Positions 25,274-33,777 of a stretch of 44,883 bases of DNA are shown here, one piece after another. The DNA is taken from positions 1 through 44,883 of the forward strand of contig CAJKSP010000019.1 of assembly GCA_905202595.1 (NCBI GenBank), written 5' to 3'. Below the pieces are notes generated by a model that saw only the letters and a program-made list of their open reading frames with translations, had not been told where the DNA came from and ran no database searches. Made by a program: the position numbers and the translations under genes. The stretch comes from an uncultured Sutterella sp. Its GTDB lineage: Bacteria; Pseudomonadota; Gammaproteobacteria; Burkholderiales; Burkholderiaceae_F. The first letter of the stretch is position 1. Each line of letters starts with the position of its first letter.

Positions 25274-26280
25274 CGAGCATCAACGGCCTCGGCGCCGCAG
25301 GGAGCGCCTATCAAGCCTATTTGCAGAACTTGCAGGAGCTCACGGGCATCTCTCAAGATGATTTGAAGGAAGCCCTCGGCGCACTGGCCGGCACTGGCGA
25401 CCTCTCGTCGCTCTTCGGCGAGAGCGACGTGCCGGACTTGCCGCTTGCCAAATGCGCGCTGTCGCTCGAGACGCGCGTCCGTGCCGTCTCCGCAGAGAGC
25501 CGCAAGAACGGCCCTACCCCTGCGATCGACTCCCTTGACGCGAATGCCGGCCGGCAGGAAATCGGAGGCGAACAGCGCCTGAGCGAAATTCAGAAGCAGC
25601 TTGAAGCGCAGGACAAGCAGTCCATCTGGGACAAATTCGTCAAGGCGTTCAAGATCATCGGCGCGATTTTCGGCGCGATTGCTTCGGTGGCGACGATTGC
25701 GCTCGGCGCTGCGACTGGCAATCCGCTCCTTATAGCAGGCGGCGTGATGTCGGCCGTCATGACGATCGACAGCATCGTGTCGACAGCGTCCGACGGCAAG
25801 TACAGCCTCGCAACGGGCTTTACAGAGCTTGGAAAAGCGATGGGCATGAGCGACAGCACGGCCCAGTGGTTTGGCTTCGGCCTCAACCTCGCCGTCATGC
25901 TTGCGGGCACGGTCGTCGGCTTTGCGGGCGCGGGCGTTGCATCCAGCGCCAAAATTGCGGAGTCGGCTTCAAGCGCCGTGCTCATGACCGCCCGTGCGTC
26001 GACGGTCGCCAATATCGGCGAAGGCGTTTCCGGCATCGGCACCTCGATCACTGAAGCGGGCTCAGCGGTCGCGCAAAAGGCGGCTGCCGACGCGCAGGCG
26101 AATGTCGTCGACATTGATGCCATTCTTGAGAAGCTTCGCGCCTCTCAGGAATCCAACGAAAAGTTCGTGGAGCTGTCTCTGCAGACGCTGCAGGCGCTCA
26201 TGGGCGCCGTGAAGGAAATCGTTTCCGAGTGCGCGGATACGACGACGACGATCCTTGCCGGATCGCCATCCATGGCCTGA
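25270..26280 (+). CDS. sctE: T3SS major translocator SctE (YopB/EspD/SipB-like)
   Basis: A 336-residue hydrophobic translocator that inserts in the host membrane with SctB to form the pore. Two Gly/Ala-rich hydrophobic segments lie at about residues 128-166 (IIGAIFGAIASVATIALG onward) and 199-226 (WFGFGLNLAVMLAGTVVGF), the hairpin arrangement of YopB-type proteins, with helical flanks before and after. The N-terminus MTSINGLG resembles the starts of SctB and SctW in this locus. It is coupled to the SycD-like gene upstream. Confidence 0.88.
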   Translation: MTSINGLGAAGSAYQAYLQNLQELTGISQDDLKEALGALAGTGDLSSLFGESDVPDLPLAKCALSLETRVRAVSAESRKNGPTPAIDSLDANAGRQEIGGEQRLSEIQKQLEAQDKQSIWDKFVKAFKIIGAIFGAIASVATIALGAATGNPLLIAGGVMSAVMTIDSIVSTASDGKYSLATGFTELGKAMGMSDSTAQWFGFGLNLAVMLAGTVVGFAGAGVASSAKIAESASSAVLMTARASTVANIGEGVSGIGTSITEAGSAVAQKAAADAQANVVDIDAILEKLRASQESNEKFVELSLQTLQALMGAVKEIVSECADTTTTILAGSPSMA

Positions 26281-26296
26281 ACTTCGGAGAAGAATC

Positions 26297-27067
26297 ATGT
26301 CCGTTCAAGGAATCCACAACAGCAGCATTCCTCAGTGGGATTCGCTGGGGATCGAGGGCCTTGGCTCCGCTCAGGCTGCCGCTTCCGCTAAAGGAGCGGA
26401 CGGCATTCCGGCGGCGCAGGAGCCGTCTGCGAGCGCATCGGACAAGCCTGAGCTCGCCTCGTCGAGCAAGGCGGCGCCTGATCTGGAGCGTCTGGCCCGA
26501 GGGCTCGGCGCATCCTTCGGCGCTGACGCGATGGCAACGCTCTCCGAAGCGCTTGAAGAAATGCGCCTCAACGCCGACGAGCAGCGTCTTGCTGAATCCA
26601 AGGCCGTTACCGATCAGATGAAGAAAGAAGCCGCAGAGATGCGAAAGAACGCTCAAAACGCCTTCATCTGCGCGATGGTGAGCGCGGGCATTTCGCTCGG
26701 CGCCTCGATCTTTTCAACGGTGAGCTCGGCCAGGGCGCTCAAAGGCTCCAAGCTCGATGCCAATGCAACAGGCGTCGACAAGGAAACGGCCGCTTCGCAG
26801 CTGCACGCGAAGAGCCAGCTCAACGAAGCCATCACGGGCCTCATCAATGTCAACGCTCAGGTCACGAATGCCGTCAAGGACTATCTGAACGGAATGGGCG
26901 AAGCCAAAATCAAAGAAATGGAGGCGGGCATCGAATCGAAGCGAGCGATGGTCGAAACCCTGCGCAGCTTGAGCGAAACCCTTTCGGAAGTGATTCAGAA
27001 GGCGGTTTCGACGCAGACTGAGCTGCAGGAGTCCATCAACCAGACCCGCACGAAGATTCTGAGCTGA
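26297..27067 (+). CDS. sctB: T3SS minor translocator SctB (YopD/EspB-like)
   Basis: A 256-residue protein with one hydrophobic segment at about residues 122-146 (FICAMVSAGISLGASIF) and a long amphipathic C-terminal helix region, as in YopD and EspB. It partners SctE in the translocation pore. GGAGAAGA precedes the ATG at 26297, 16 bases after the sctE stop. Its start, MSVQGIHNSS, is close to that of SctW (MSVEGINSS), suggesting a shared export signal type. A short GAGGCG/CGCCTC hairpin overlaps the stop codon (27066-27080). Confidence 0.85.
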   Translation: MSVQGIHNSSIPQWDSLGIEGLGSAQAAASAKGADGIPAAQEPSASASDKPELASSSKAAPDLERLARGLGASFGADAMATLSEALEEMRLNADEQRLAESKAVTDQMKKEAAEMRKNAQNAFICAMVSAGISLGASIFSTVSSARALKGSKLDANATGVDKETAASQLHAKSQLNEAITGLINVNAQVTNAVKDYLNGMGEAKIKEMEAGIESKRAMVETLRSLSETLSEVIQKAVSTQTELQESINQTRTKILS

Positions 27068-27119
27068 GGCGCTGCGCCTCGACGAGAAGTCATTTCCAAC
27101 CAGCTTTTCTGCAAAAGCC

Positions 27120-27578
27120 ATGCCGTTCAGCATTGAACAAGCCGTGAAGAACCTCTGCGAAGCCGCCGGGTGGCGCATGCCGATGCCGGATGCGGAGGGC
27201 GCCTATCGTTTTTTTCTCGAAGACGGCCTTGATCTGGCGGTTTCGAGTCCGGACGGACGCCAGCTCGTTGCCAGTGCAGAGCTTGGCGCCGCGCCGGACG
27301 CCGGGGACGACGAGGCCTGGCTGCGGCTGGGGCGGCTGGCTGCCGGCGTCATGCGCGCGCAGGCGAGCGAGCTTTCCCTTCATGAGGGGGAGCTGACGCT
27401 TTCAGCCCGCATCGATCTTTTGCAGGCCGATGCGGGCGCCGTTGCGCTAGCCGTGCAGCGCTTTTTGAACGACCAGGCTTGGTGGCGCGAAGCTTTGGGG
27501 GAAGAGCGGCAGCTTTCTGCCGCATCCTCGCCCTTTGCCATGCCGAATGACTGGTTCCAGAGCAATTTTCCGCTGTGA
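27120..27578 (+). CDS. Class I T3SS chaperone, YscB-like
   Basis: A 152-residue acidic protein with CesT-fold character: N-terminal helix (SIEQAVKNLCEAAGW), strands (YRFFLEDGLDLAVSS, GELTLSARIDLLQ) and a C-terminal amphipathic helix (VALAVQRFLNDQAWWREAL). It lies 8 bases upstream of sctC, exactly where yscB precedes yscC in Yersinia. YscB forms a heterodimer with SycN to escort YopN, and a SycN-like gene is present at 21237-21605. The ribosome binding site is weak. Family and position support the call more than sequence identity. Confidence 0.7.
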   Translation: MPFSIEQAVKNLCEAAGWRMPMPDAEGAYRFFLEDGLDLAVSSPDGRQLVASAELGAAPDAGDDEAWLRLGRLAAGVMRAQASELSLHEGELTLSARIDLLQADAGAVALAVQRFLNDQAWWREALGEERQLSAASSPFAMPNDWFQSNFPL

Positions 27579-27586
27579 GAGGCTGA

Positions 27587-29377
27587 ATGCTAAAGATTAC
27601 GCAAATCGCCGCTGCTTCGGCCTGCTGCCTAGCGCTCTGCTCAACGGCGTTCGCAGCGCAGAAAAGCGTTGCCTTTTCTTACTATGCCGACGGCAGCGAG
27701 CTGTCATCGGTGCTCTCAAGCTTTGCGAAGACGCAGGGATACGGAGCGGAATCGGACCCCTGCGTGCAGGGCAAGGTGCGCGGCAGGTTTACGCGCGTAG
27801 CGCCTCGCGACTTCCTCGCCGCGATGGAGGAAGCCTACGGCATCGGCCACTATGTGCTGGGCCGCACGATGCATTTCTACTGCCGCAAGGACCTGGTGCA
27901 GGACTTCATTCAAGTCCCGAGCGGCTCGAGCGCCGAACTTGTCGAGTCGCTCAAGCGCTCGAACTTCATTGCGAAGGAGCTGCCCGTCACCATTTCAGCC
28001 GACGGGGGACTCCTGAGCGTCAAGGGACCGGCCTCGTATCTTCAGCAGATCCGCACGGCGGCTGCGGCGTACCAAAATGTCATGTCGGAAAAGATCGTCA
28101 TGAAGGTCTTTCCCGTGAAGTACGCCTGGGCAGACGACATTACGCTCCAAAACATGGATCAGACCGTCGTCGTCCCGGGGATTGCCTCCATTCTGCGAGG
28201 CATGGTCCTCGGCCAGGCAGTCAGCGGGTCGACGGTCTCGCGCTCTGAAAGCACGGCGCCCTCCGTGCCGAGCCTCGGCGCCGAGGGGCTCTCGAAGCAG
28301 CGCATCTATGAGGACAGAAAGGCTGCGGCTGCAGCATCGGCGGCGACGGAAACGCCCATAGCCGCAGGGAGCATCAGCATCATTGCTGATCCGCGCGTGA
28401 ATGCCGTGCTCGTGTCGGATGCAGCCTATCGGATGCCTTACTACGAAAAGATCATCAAGGATCTCGACAAGCCCGTCGAGCTCGTTGAGATCCATGCGGC
28501 AATCGTCGACATCGACACCAATGTCAGCCGTGAGCTCGGCGTCAATCTGAGCGGCCGCGATGCGAGCGGACGCGTGCAGAGCGGCGGCTCGCTCGGCGCA
28601 GGTGCGGCAGGCGGCGTCGACAGCGCCGGCAATCCCATCGTCGGCGGCGCGTCGAGCACGGCCGGCGCGCTGCTCTCGACCATCTACACGCACGGCTCCG
28701 ACTACTTCATGGCGCGGATCAGCGCGCTCGAAGAGGAGAATGCCGCCCGCATGCTGGGCCGTCCGTCCGTTCTGACAGTCGACAACGTTCAGGCGGTGCT
28801 CGAAAACACGACCTCCTACTACATCCCGCTGCGCGGAACCGAAGCAGTGGATCTCTACCGCGTGGACTCGGGTACGGTTCTTCGCGTGACGCCGCATATC
28901 ATCCACAGCGCAGGCAAGGCCTCCATCAAGCTTGCTGTGAGCGTCCAGGACGATCAGAGCGATGCCGGCGAGGGCTACCAGAATGTGGGCGGCGAAAACT
29001 CTTCGACCATTACGGTTTCGCCAATCAAGCAGACGAAAATCAATACGCAGGCCGTGGTCGACGTCGGCCAGTCGCTTCTCATCGGCGGCTACTACTACGA
29101 GCAGAAGTCGGAAGGCACGAGCGGCGTTCCGCTCCTCAAGGACATTCCGCTCATCGGGGGACTGTTCCGCACCTCTTCCAAGAGCGGAAGGCAGATGGAG
29201 CGCCTTATTCTCATTACGCCTCGCATCGTCACGCCCGACGTCGACAACGTGCCGTCCCGCGTGAAGACGTCGACCTTCCGGCAGAAGGCGACGCAGGACA
29301 ACTACGACATGCAGCCGCCGGCGGCGTCCGGCAAGAAGGCTGATCGTGCGCCGGCAGTGGAGAAGGTGACCTTATGA
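27587..29377 (+). CDS. sctC: T3SS outer-membrane secretin SctC
   Basis: A 596-residue secretin that forms the outer-membrane ring. It begins with a Sec signal peptide (residues 1-23, cleavage near STAFA), then periplasmic N0/N1-type domains including SELSSVLSSFAKTQGY and the ring-building RVNAVLVSDAAYRMPYYEKII, and ends with the secretin core (SGVPLLKDIPLIGGLFR, LILITPRIV). GAGAGG precedes the ATG. The last codons overlap the start of sctD (ATGA at 29374). No separate pilotin gene is visible in the window. Confidence 0.95.
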   Translation: MLKITQIAAASACCLALCSTAFAAQKSVAFSYYADGSELSSVLSSFAKTQGYGAESDPCVQGKVRGRFTRVAPRDFLAAMEEAYGIGHYVLGRTMHFYCRKDLVQDFIQVPSGSSAELVESLKRSNFIAKELPVTISADGGLLSVKGPASYLQQIRTAAAAYQNVMSEKIVMKVFPVKYAWADDITLQNMDQTVVVPGIASILRGMVLGQAVSGSTVSRSESTAPSVPSLGAEGLSKQRIYEDRKAAAAASAATETPIAAGSISIIADPRVNAVLVSDAAYRMPYYEKIIKDLDKPVELVEIHAAIVDIDTNVSRELGVNLSGRDASGRVQSGGSLGAGAAGGVDSAGNPIVGGASSTAGALLSTIYTHGSDYFMARISALEEENAARMLGRPSVLTVDNVQAVLENTTSYYIPLRGTEAVDLYRVDSGTVLRVTPHIIHSAGKASIKLAVSVQDDQSDAGEGYQNVGGENSSTITVSPIKQTKINTQAVVDVGQSLLIGGYYYEQKSEGTSGVPLLKDIPLIGGLFRTSSKSGRQMERLILITPRIVTPDVDNVPSRVKTSTFRQKATQDNYDMQPPAASGKKADRAPAVEKVTL

Positions 29378-30918
29378 GCACCATTGCGCTTCGCATTTTT
29401 TCGGGCCTTCATGCCGGCGCCGAGATGGAGCTTACCGACGGCGCCTGGACGATCGGCAGCGGCGACTCGTGCGACATCGTGCTCTCCGACGCCGGCCTTT
29501 TGGAACGCCATGCTGTGATTGAAGTGGCGCAAGGCCGCGCCGAGATGAAGCCGCTTGACGGAGTCGTCGAACGAGTTCCAGGCGAAGCTTCGGGAGCAGC
29601 TGAACTTTTCCGCCTTGGCCCCGTGATTCTGGCGTGGGCGCCTCGGGCTGAAGCTGAAGCGGCCTGGCAGGCGGTAAGCGCATCGCTGCAGTCCGCGGCA
29701 GCCGCACTCGTCGAAAAGCGGACGCAGCCGGATGCTGAGACAGAGGCCCGTGAAGCCGATGCGCACGAAGGGGAGAAGCTCGCGAATCGCGAAGCGCCTG
29801 CGTCGGAAGCGCAGGTCGCGGAAGGCAGCGCGGAAGAAGGCGCTTCTCAGGCTGAAGCCTCGCAGCGCTCTACGTCTTCAAGAACCGGGTTCGCCGTTCT
29901 TGCCGTCGTCGTGCTGGCAGCCGCTCTTCTCGCAGGCGGCCTTTCTGTCAAGAGCGTCCGCACGCAGGCTCAGAACTGGCTCTCGGCGGCAGGCGCTGAA
30001 GGAGCCGCCGCGGCGCTGGACTCCCTCTTCGGCACTGAAAGGGAAGAGGGCGAAGCGCAAGCGCAGCTCGAATCGCTCCAAAAGACGCTGGCCGAGCTGA
30101 ACCTCCCGGGCATTTCGACGTCCCTTGGCGCGGACGGCGCCTGCTGCCTCATTCAAGGCTGGGTGGCCGACGATGCCGAACGCGGCGCCGTGCTCGCTGC
30201 GGCGCGGCGTCTCCCGGCGCCCGTCGTGCTGCAGATCAAGGTGGCTACAGACTATACGGCAGGGCCAGCGGCCGCGCTGCGGCGCGAAGGCTTTTGGCCC
30301 GCCGTCGGCTTCATCCCGGCATCGAGCGCCGCGTCGCCGGATGCCATTCATATCGAAGGCTATATGGAGAGTCCGCAGGTTGAAAAGGCGGCGCTCGCCA
30401 AAGCGAGCGATGCCTGGCCTGTCGATGCGCTCGGTCGCCGCCTTCAGGCCGACTGCCGGATTCTCTACCGCAGCGATGTGGAAAAGCTCTTCCAAAAGCA
30501 TCTGCCGAAGACGCTGCGCGGCAAAGTTCGCGCCGTCTATCTCCCGGGGAGCATTCGGCTCGAAGGCTCCTGGCGCGAGAAGGATCGGTCGCTCCTCGAG
30601 GAATCGATAGCGGCCGTGCGCAGGGATGCGGGCGTGCCGCTTCGCATTGCGCTCGCCGAGTCAGAGCCGACCTCAGCGGCTGAACCGATGCCGAAGATCA
30701 CGGCTGCGGCGTCCGACAAGCGATCTGCCGCGCCCAGCTTCCGCGTGGCGGCTGTTTCCGGCGGGGCCATCAAATTCATTACGCTCGCCTCAGGCGAAAA
30801 GGTCTTTGCGGGCGGTAAGCTTCCGGGCGGGTTTGCGCTCGAAGAAATCGGGCATGACAAACTCGTGCTCTCGAAGGACAATCAAAGAATCAACTTTCCA
30901 TTGAGGCTGAGCAAATGA
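29374..30918 (+). CDS. sctD: T3SS inner-membrane ring protein SctD with FHA domain
   Basis: A 514-residue bitopic ring protein linking cytoplasmic complex and secretin. Residues 1 to about 75 are an FHA-like domain (WTIGSGDSCDIVLSDAGLLERHAVIE), followed by an acidic Ala/Glu-rich linker, one membrane segment at about 170-192 (FAVLAVVVLAAALLAGGL) and periplasmic BON-like ring-building domains. The long acidic linker (about residues 110-165) is more extended than in typical YscD. The stop overlaps the next start (ATGA at 30915). Confidence 0.92.
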   Translation: MSTIALRIFSGLHAGAEMELTDGAWTIGSGDSCDIVLSDAGLLERHAVIEVAQGRAEMKPLDGVVERVPGEASGAAELFRLGPVILAWAPRAEAEAAWQAVSASLQSAAAALVEKRTQPDAETEAREADAHEGEKLANREAPASEAQVAEGSAEEGASQAEASQRSTSSRTGFAVLAVVVLAAALLAGGLSVKSVRTQAQNWLSAAGAEGAAAALDSLFGTEREEGEAQAQLESLQKTLAELNLPGISTSLGADGACCLIQGWVADDAERGAVLAAARRLPAPVVLQIKVATDYTAGPAAALRREGFWPAVGFIPASSAASPDAIHIEGYMESPQVEKAALAKASDAWPVDALGRRLQADCRILYRSDVEKLFQKHLPKTLRGKVRAVYLPGSIRLEGSWREKDRSLLEESIAAVRRDAGVPLRIALAESEPTSAAEPMPKITAAASDKRSAAPSFRVAAVSGGAIKFITLASGEKVFAGGKLPGGFALEEIGHDKLVLSKDNQRINFPLRLSK

Positions 30919-31121
30919 CTGACTTTATCTCTGCAGCCGATGCGCTCGAAAACCAGTCTCCTGCCGACGAACGCAGGATCCGCGACGAAGTTGCCGAAAT
31001 CATCTTTCGGCTTCGCCGCGCTATGGATGCGGGCCTGCCGCCTGACGAAATGAAGGCGGCGCAGGGCGAAAAAGCGGCCGCCGAAGCTGCCGAAGAACTT
31101 CTTTCGCAACTCTTCAAGTAG
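30915..31121 (+). CDS. YscE-like needle co-chaperone
   Basis: A 68-residue all-helical protein (helices about 17-37 and 42-66) in the exact place of yscE, between sctD and the needle gene. YscE (66 residues) forms a trimer with YscG and the needle subunit to stop premature polymerisation. Its length and helix-turn-helix layout fit, and a YscG-like gene follows the needle gene. Sequence identity to YscE cannot be judged by eye. Confidence 0.75.
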   Translation: MTDFISAADALENQSPADERRIRDEVAEIIFRLRRAMDAGLPPDEMKAAQGEKAAAEAAEELLSQLFK

Positions 31122-31130
31122 GAGCCCATC

Positions 31131-31370
31131 ATGTCCGACGGTCTCAACATCAATGACATGTTCGCCAAGGTCTACAGCACGATTCAGACGCAGGGCGACA
31201 ACCTCAAGGCTGATCTTGAAAAGCTGAGCAACGCCGATTCGCTTTCCGACACGGACATGCTCAACATGCAGTTCAAGCTCAACAACTACAACACGATGCT
31301 TGAAATGGCGTCGAGCGTTTCGAAGGCGCTTACGGACGAAGCAAAGCAGATCGCTCAGCGCGCCAACTAA
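31131..31370 (+). CDS. sctF: T3SS needle subunit SctF
   Basis: A 79-residue needle protein (YscF is 87, PrgI is 80). It has the helical-hairpin pattern with a conserved turn and C-terminal helix: MLNMQFKLNNYNTMLEMASSVSKALTD matches the polymer-core helix of YscF/PrgI. TAGGAG precedes the ATG at 31131. It lies between YscE-like and YscG-like genes. Confidence 0.92.
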   Translation: MSDGLNINDMFAKVYSTIQTQGDNLKADLEKLSNADSLSDTDMLNMQFKLNNYNTMLEMASSVSKALTDEAKQIAQRAN

Positions 31371-31396
31371 TCCGTCAACAAGGTCGAAGCTTCATC

Positions 31397-31759
31397 ATGC
31401 TTACTGCTGCAGAAATCACCCGACTTCTCGACATTGCCAATGCCGGGGTCAATCACGGCCAGATCGCGCTTGCGCGCAAAATCTACGCAGGCATTCTCGA
31501 AGGCCATCCTGACCATGCGCCGACGAAGATCAGCCTCGCGCTCAGCCGCATCGCCGTCGGCGAATACGACGCGGCCGAAGCGGAGCTCAAGTCGGTCCTG
31601 GAGAAGGACCCCGAAGACGCCGATGCCCTTGCATATCTCGGCCTCAGCGCGCTCCTTGCAGGCCGCCGAGATGAAGCAGAGGAGATCCTGAAGCGCGTGC
31701 CTGAAGGCGCTGCCGCTCATGCACTTGCTGCGTCGCTCCTTGACGCGCCTGCGCCCTGA
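31397..31759 (+). CDS. sctG: SctG (YscG/PscG-like) TPR needle chaperone
   Basis: A 120-residue protein made of three TPR-like helix pairs (INHGQIALARKIYAGILEGHP-type layout, EYDAAEAELKSVLEKDP, LAYLGLSALLAGRRDEAEEIL). YscG, 115 residues with the same fold, holds the needle C-terminal helix in a groove together with YscE. Position right after sctF supports the call. It ends 20 bases before sctI. Confidence 0.85.
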   Translation: MLTAAEITRLLDIANAGVNHGQIALARKIYAGILEGHPDHAPTKISLALSRIAVGEYDAAEAELKSVLEKDPEDADALAYLGLSALLAGRRDEAEEILKRVPEGAAAHALAASLLDAPAP

Positions 31760-31779
31760 AGTCGAGCGGAGAGCGCCCG

Positions 31780-32229
31780 ATGGCGATTAGCTTTGACGCC
31801 GATGCTTCTCGGCGGCTTCTCGACGCGCTGGAATCATTCCGCAAGCCGCAGGGCGAGGGCTTGCGGTCTGAAGTGCGCGGCCCTGTGCCGCAGGAAGCGG
31901 CTGATGCATTTCGACGCCTTCTCGCGCAGGAGCCCTCTGCCGCTGAAGCGGCTTTGCCGCCGGAAGGCGTGGCCGCAGCAGCCGAGGCTTCCAAGCCGAC
32001 GCAGGCCGGAAGTGCTGAGGTTGCAGCGCATCTTGAGGCGGATCCGTCGGCTCGGACCGTCGGCGCTTCTGATCTGACGGCTGATGCGCCGCAGCCGGGG
32101 ATGACCCCTGAAGAGCTCCTTCGCACGCAGTTTGAGCTCAACATGCATATGTTTGAAGCGAAGTCGCTGCTGAAGGTTCGCGACGGCGCTGCCAATGAAG
32201 CCGATCAGCTCCTCAAGTCGAGCAATTGA
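31780..32229 (+). CDS. sctI: T3SS inner rod protein SctI
   Basis: A 149-residue protein with a disordered Ala/Pro-rich middle and a C-terminal helix (LLRTQFELNMHMFEAKSLLKV) that matches the conserved rod-forming end of YscI/PrgJ proteins. The inner rod connects export gate and needle. It follows sctG and precedes sctJ as in Ysc operons (no yscH homologue lies between). A terminator-like hairpin follows at 32286-32305. Confidence 0.85.
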   Translation: MAISFDADASRRLLDALESFRKPQGEGLRSEVRGPVPQEAADAFRRLLAQEPSAAEAALPPEGVAAAAEASKPTQAGSAEVAAHLEADPSARTVGASDLTADAPQPGMTPEELLRTQFELNMHMFEAKSLLKVRDGAANEADQLLKSSN

Positions 32230-32285
32230 TGCGCGCTGTTCCTCGCGAAATACGGCTCGCGCCAAGCACGCTCAAAATAAAATGC

Positions 32286-32305
32286 GCCGCTTACAAGCGG
32301 CTTTT
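32286..32305 (+). terminator. Intrinsic-terminator-like hairpin inside the T3SS operon
   Basis: GCCGCT (32286-32291) and AGCGGC (32296-32301) pair around a 4-base loop (the stem can extend by one T-A pair) and are followed at once by TTTT. It lies in the 91-base gap between sctI and sctJ, the longest gap in this part of the operon. It may attenuate transcription into the basal-body genes. Confidence 0.6.
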
Positions 32306-32320
32306 GCACGGCATTACACC

Positions 32321-33091
32321 ATGAAGAAATTTTCCAGAGCTTTCCCAAGGCTGCAGCGCGCAGCCGCAGCAGCAGCTGCGGCGGCGCTCATCCTCGGTCT
32401 GGCCGGCTGCAAGTCCGAGGTCTACCAAGGGCTCTCGGAATCTCAGGCCAATGCCATGATGGCCGTGCTGCTCAAGCACGGCATCGAGCCGGAAAAAACG
32501 GCTGCGAAGGAAGGCTTTACGCTGTCGGTCGAAAGCAGTCAGATCCCGAGAACGCTTGAGCTCATGCGCGAGAACAACCTCCCGCGCCCTAGCTACGAGA
32601 ACATGGGCGAGATCTTCGCCGCGCAGGGCATGATCTCTTCGTCGATCGAAGAGCAGGCCCGCATGACGTATGCGATTTCGCAGGAGCTCGCGGAGACGTT
32701 TTCTCAGATCGACGGCGTGCTGACGTCGCGCGTGCATGTGGTGCTCGCGAAGCAGGACCTCGGCACGGGCGCCTCGAACCCCGCATCGGCTGCGGTATTT
32801 CTGCGCTATACGCCGGAGTCTCAGGCGCCCAATCTCGTGCCGCGGATTCAAATGCTCGCTGCGAACGCCGTACCGGGACTTGATCCCGAGCGCGTTTCCG
32901 TGATGCTTGTGCCGGTGCGGGAAACCATCACGATTCCGAGCAAAGCCGCGGCGCCTGCGTGGGAAAAGCCCGCCGTCATCGGTGCTGCTGTGCTCTTCGT
33001 TCTTTCGCTCGCAGGATTTGCTGCCGGCGGCTGGCTCTACCTTCAGAGCCGCCGCAGGACCGGCGTAGCCGCCAAGAGCGCTGAAGCCTGA
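32321..33091 (+). CDS. sctJ: T3SS inner-membrane ring lipoprotein SctJ
   Basis: A 256-residue ring lipoprotein (YscJ/PrgK family). The N-terminal signal ends in the lipobox LAGC with lipidated C30; the two ring-building domains follow (VYQGLSESQANAMMAVLLKHGIE and the SQIDGVLTSRVHVVLA block), and a membrane anchor lies at about 217-240 before a short basic tail. The 32321 ATG gives the expected signal peptide; the in-frame extension upstream does not. No strong ribosome binding site is seen, which together with the upstream hairpin suggests lower expression. Confidence 0.94.
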   Translation: MKKFSRAFPRLQRAAAAAAAAALILGLAGCKSEVYQGLSESQANAMMAVLLKHGIEPEKTAAKEGFTLSVESSQIPRTLELMRENNLPRPSYENMGEIFAAQGMISSSIEEQARMTYAISQELAETFSQIDGVLTSRVHVVLAKQDLGTGASNPASAAVFLRYTPESQAPNLVPRIQMLAANAVPGLDPERVSVMLVPVRETITIPSKAAAPAWEKPAVIGAAVLFVLSLAGFAAGGWLYLQSRRRTGVAAKSAEA

Positions 33092-33099
33092 GGGCAAGC

Positions 33100-33777
33100 A
33101 TGGCAGCGGGAACAGCCTTCTTCAGCGAGCTGCTGAACGAGAAGCCGGCGCTCTTGCGGCAGATCATTGCGTTCAACCTGGCGGTTCGTGAGGATGATGC
33201 GGGCGGCCTGGAACCGATCTGGGCCGCCGCAGCGGCGAAGGACAAAGGGCTGCGGCGAGCGCTTGCCGCCCTGCGCGCCGGCGAGCAGGGCGAGGCTGGC
33301 TTCTGGGACTTCGTCGACGAAGCGAGCCGGCTTGCGCTTTTTGACGCCGCATCGCTCGAACGCCTCGGGAAGTTTGCCGCCGCCGGCGTTTTCGGCGGGG
33401 AGATTGCGCTTGCGATCGACCGGCCTCGGCGGGAAGCGCTCAAGCGCGCGCTCGGCGCTGACGCCTGCGCCTACGCCGTCGCGCGAGGCCGCTGGCAGGC
33501 TGGCTCGCTCGCTGCGCCGCTTCTCTTGATGACGCCTGAGGGCGCGCTCGAAGAGCGCACGCTGGCTCTCGCAAGGATTCTCCTCGAAGCGGCGGCGCTT
33601 CACTGGCCTGAAGCGCTCAGAGCGCTCGCCGCAGGCAAGCTGCAGGCGCTCTCGCTGCCTGCTCTGGCGCTTCCTCCCGAAGCGGCGGCGGGCGACATGC
33701 CGCTTCGCATCTGGCGCCACCTCAAAAAAATCATTCTTCGCGAAATGGATCCGTCATGGGCGATGTTTTTCGATTGA
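33100..33777 (+). CDS. sctK: T3SS sorting-platform protein SctK
   Basis: A 225-residue protein in the SctK position between sctJ and sctL (YscK is 209). SctK links the cytoplasmic sorting platform to the SctD ring. It is poorly conserved in all systems; the visible C-terminal LRIWRHLKKIILREMDPSW and position carry the call. It overlaps sctL by 22 bases. Confidence 0.8.
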   Translation: MAAGTAFFSELLNEKPALLRQIIAFNLAVREDDAGGLEPIWAAAAAKDKGLRRALAALRAGEQGEAGFWDFVDEASRLALFDAASLERLGKFAAAGVFGGEIALAIDRPRREALKRALGADACAYAVARGRWQAGSLAAPLLLMTPEGALEERTLALARILLEAAALHWPEALRALAAGKLQALSLPALALPPEAAAGDMPLRIWRHLKKIILREMDPSWAMFFD

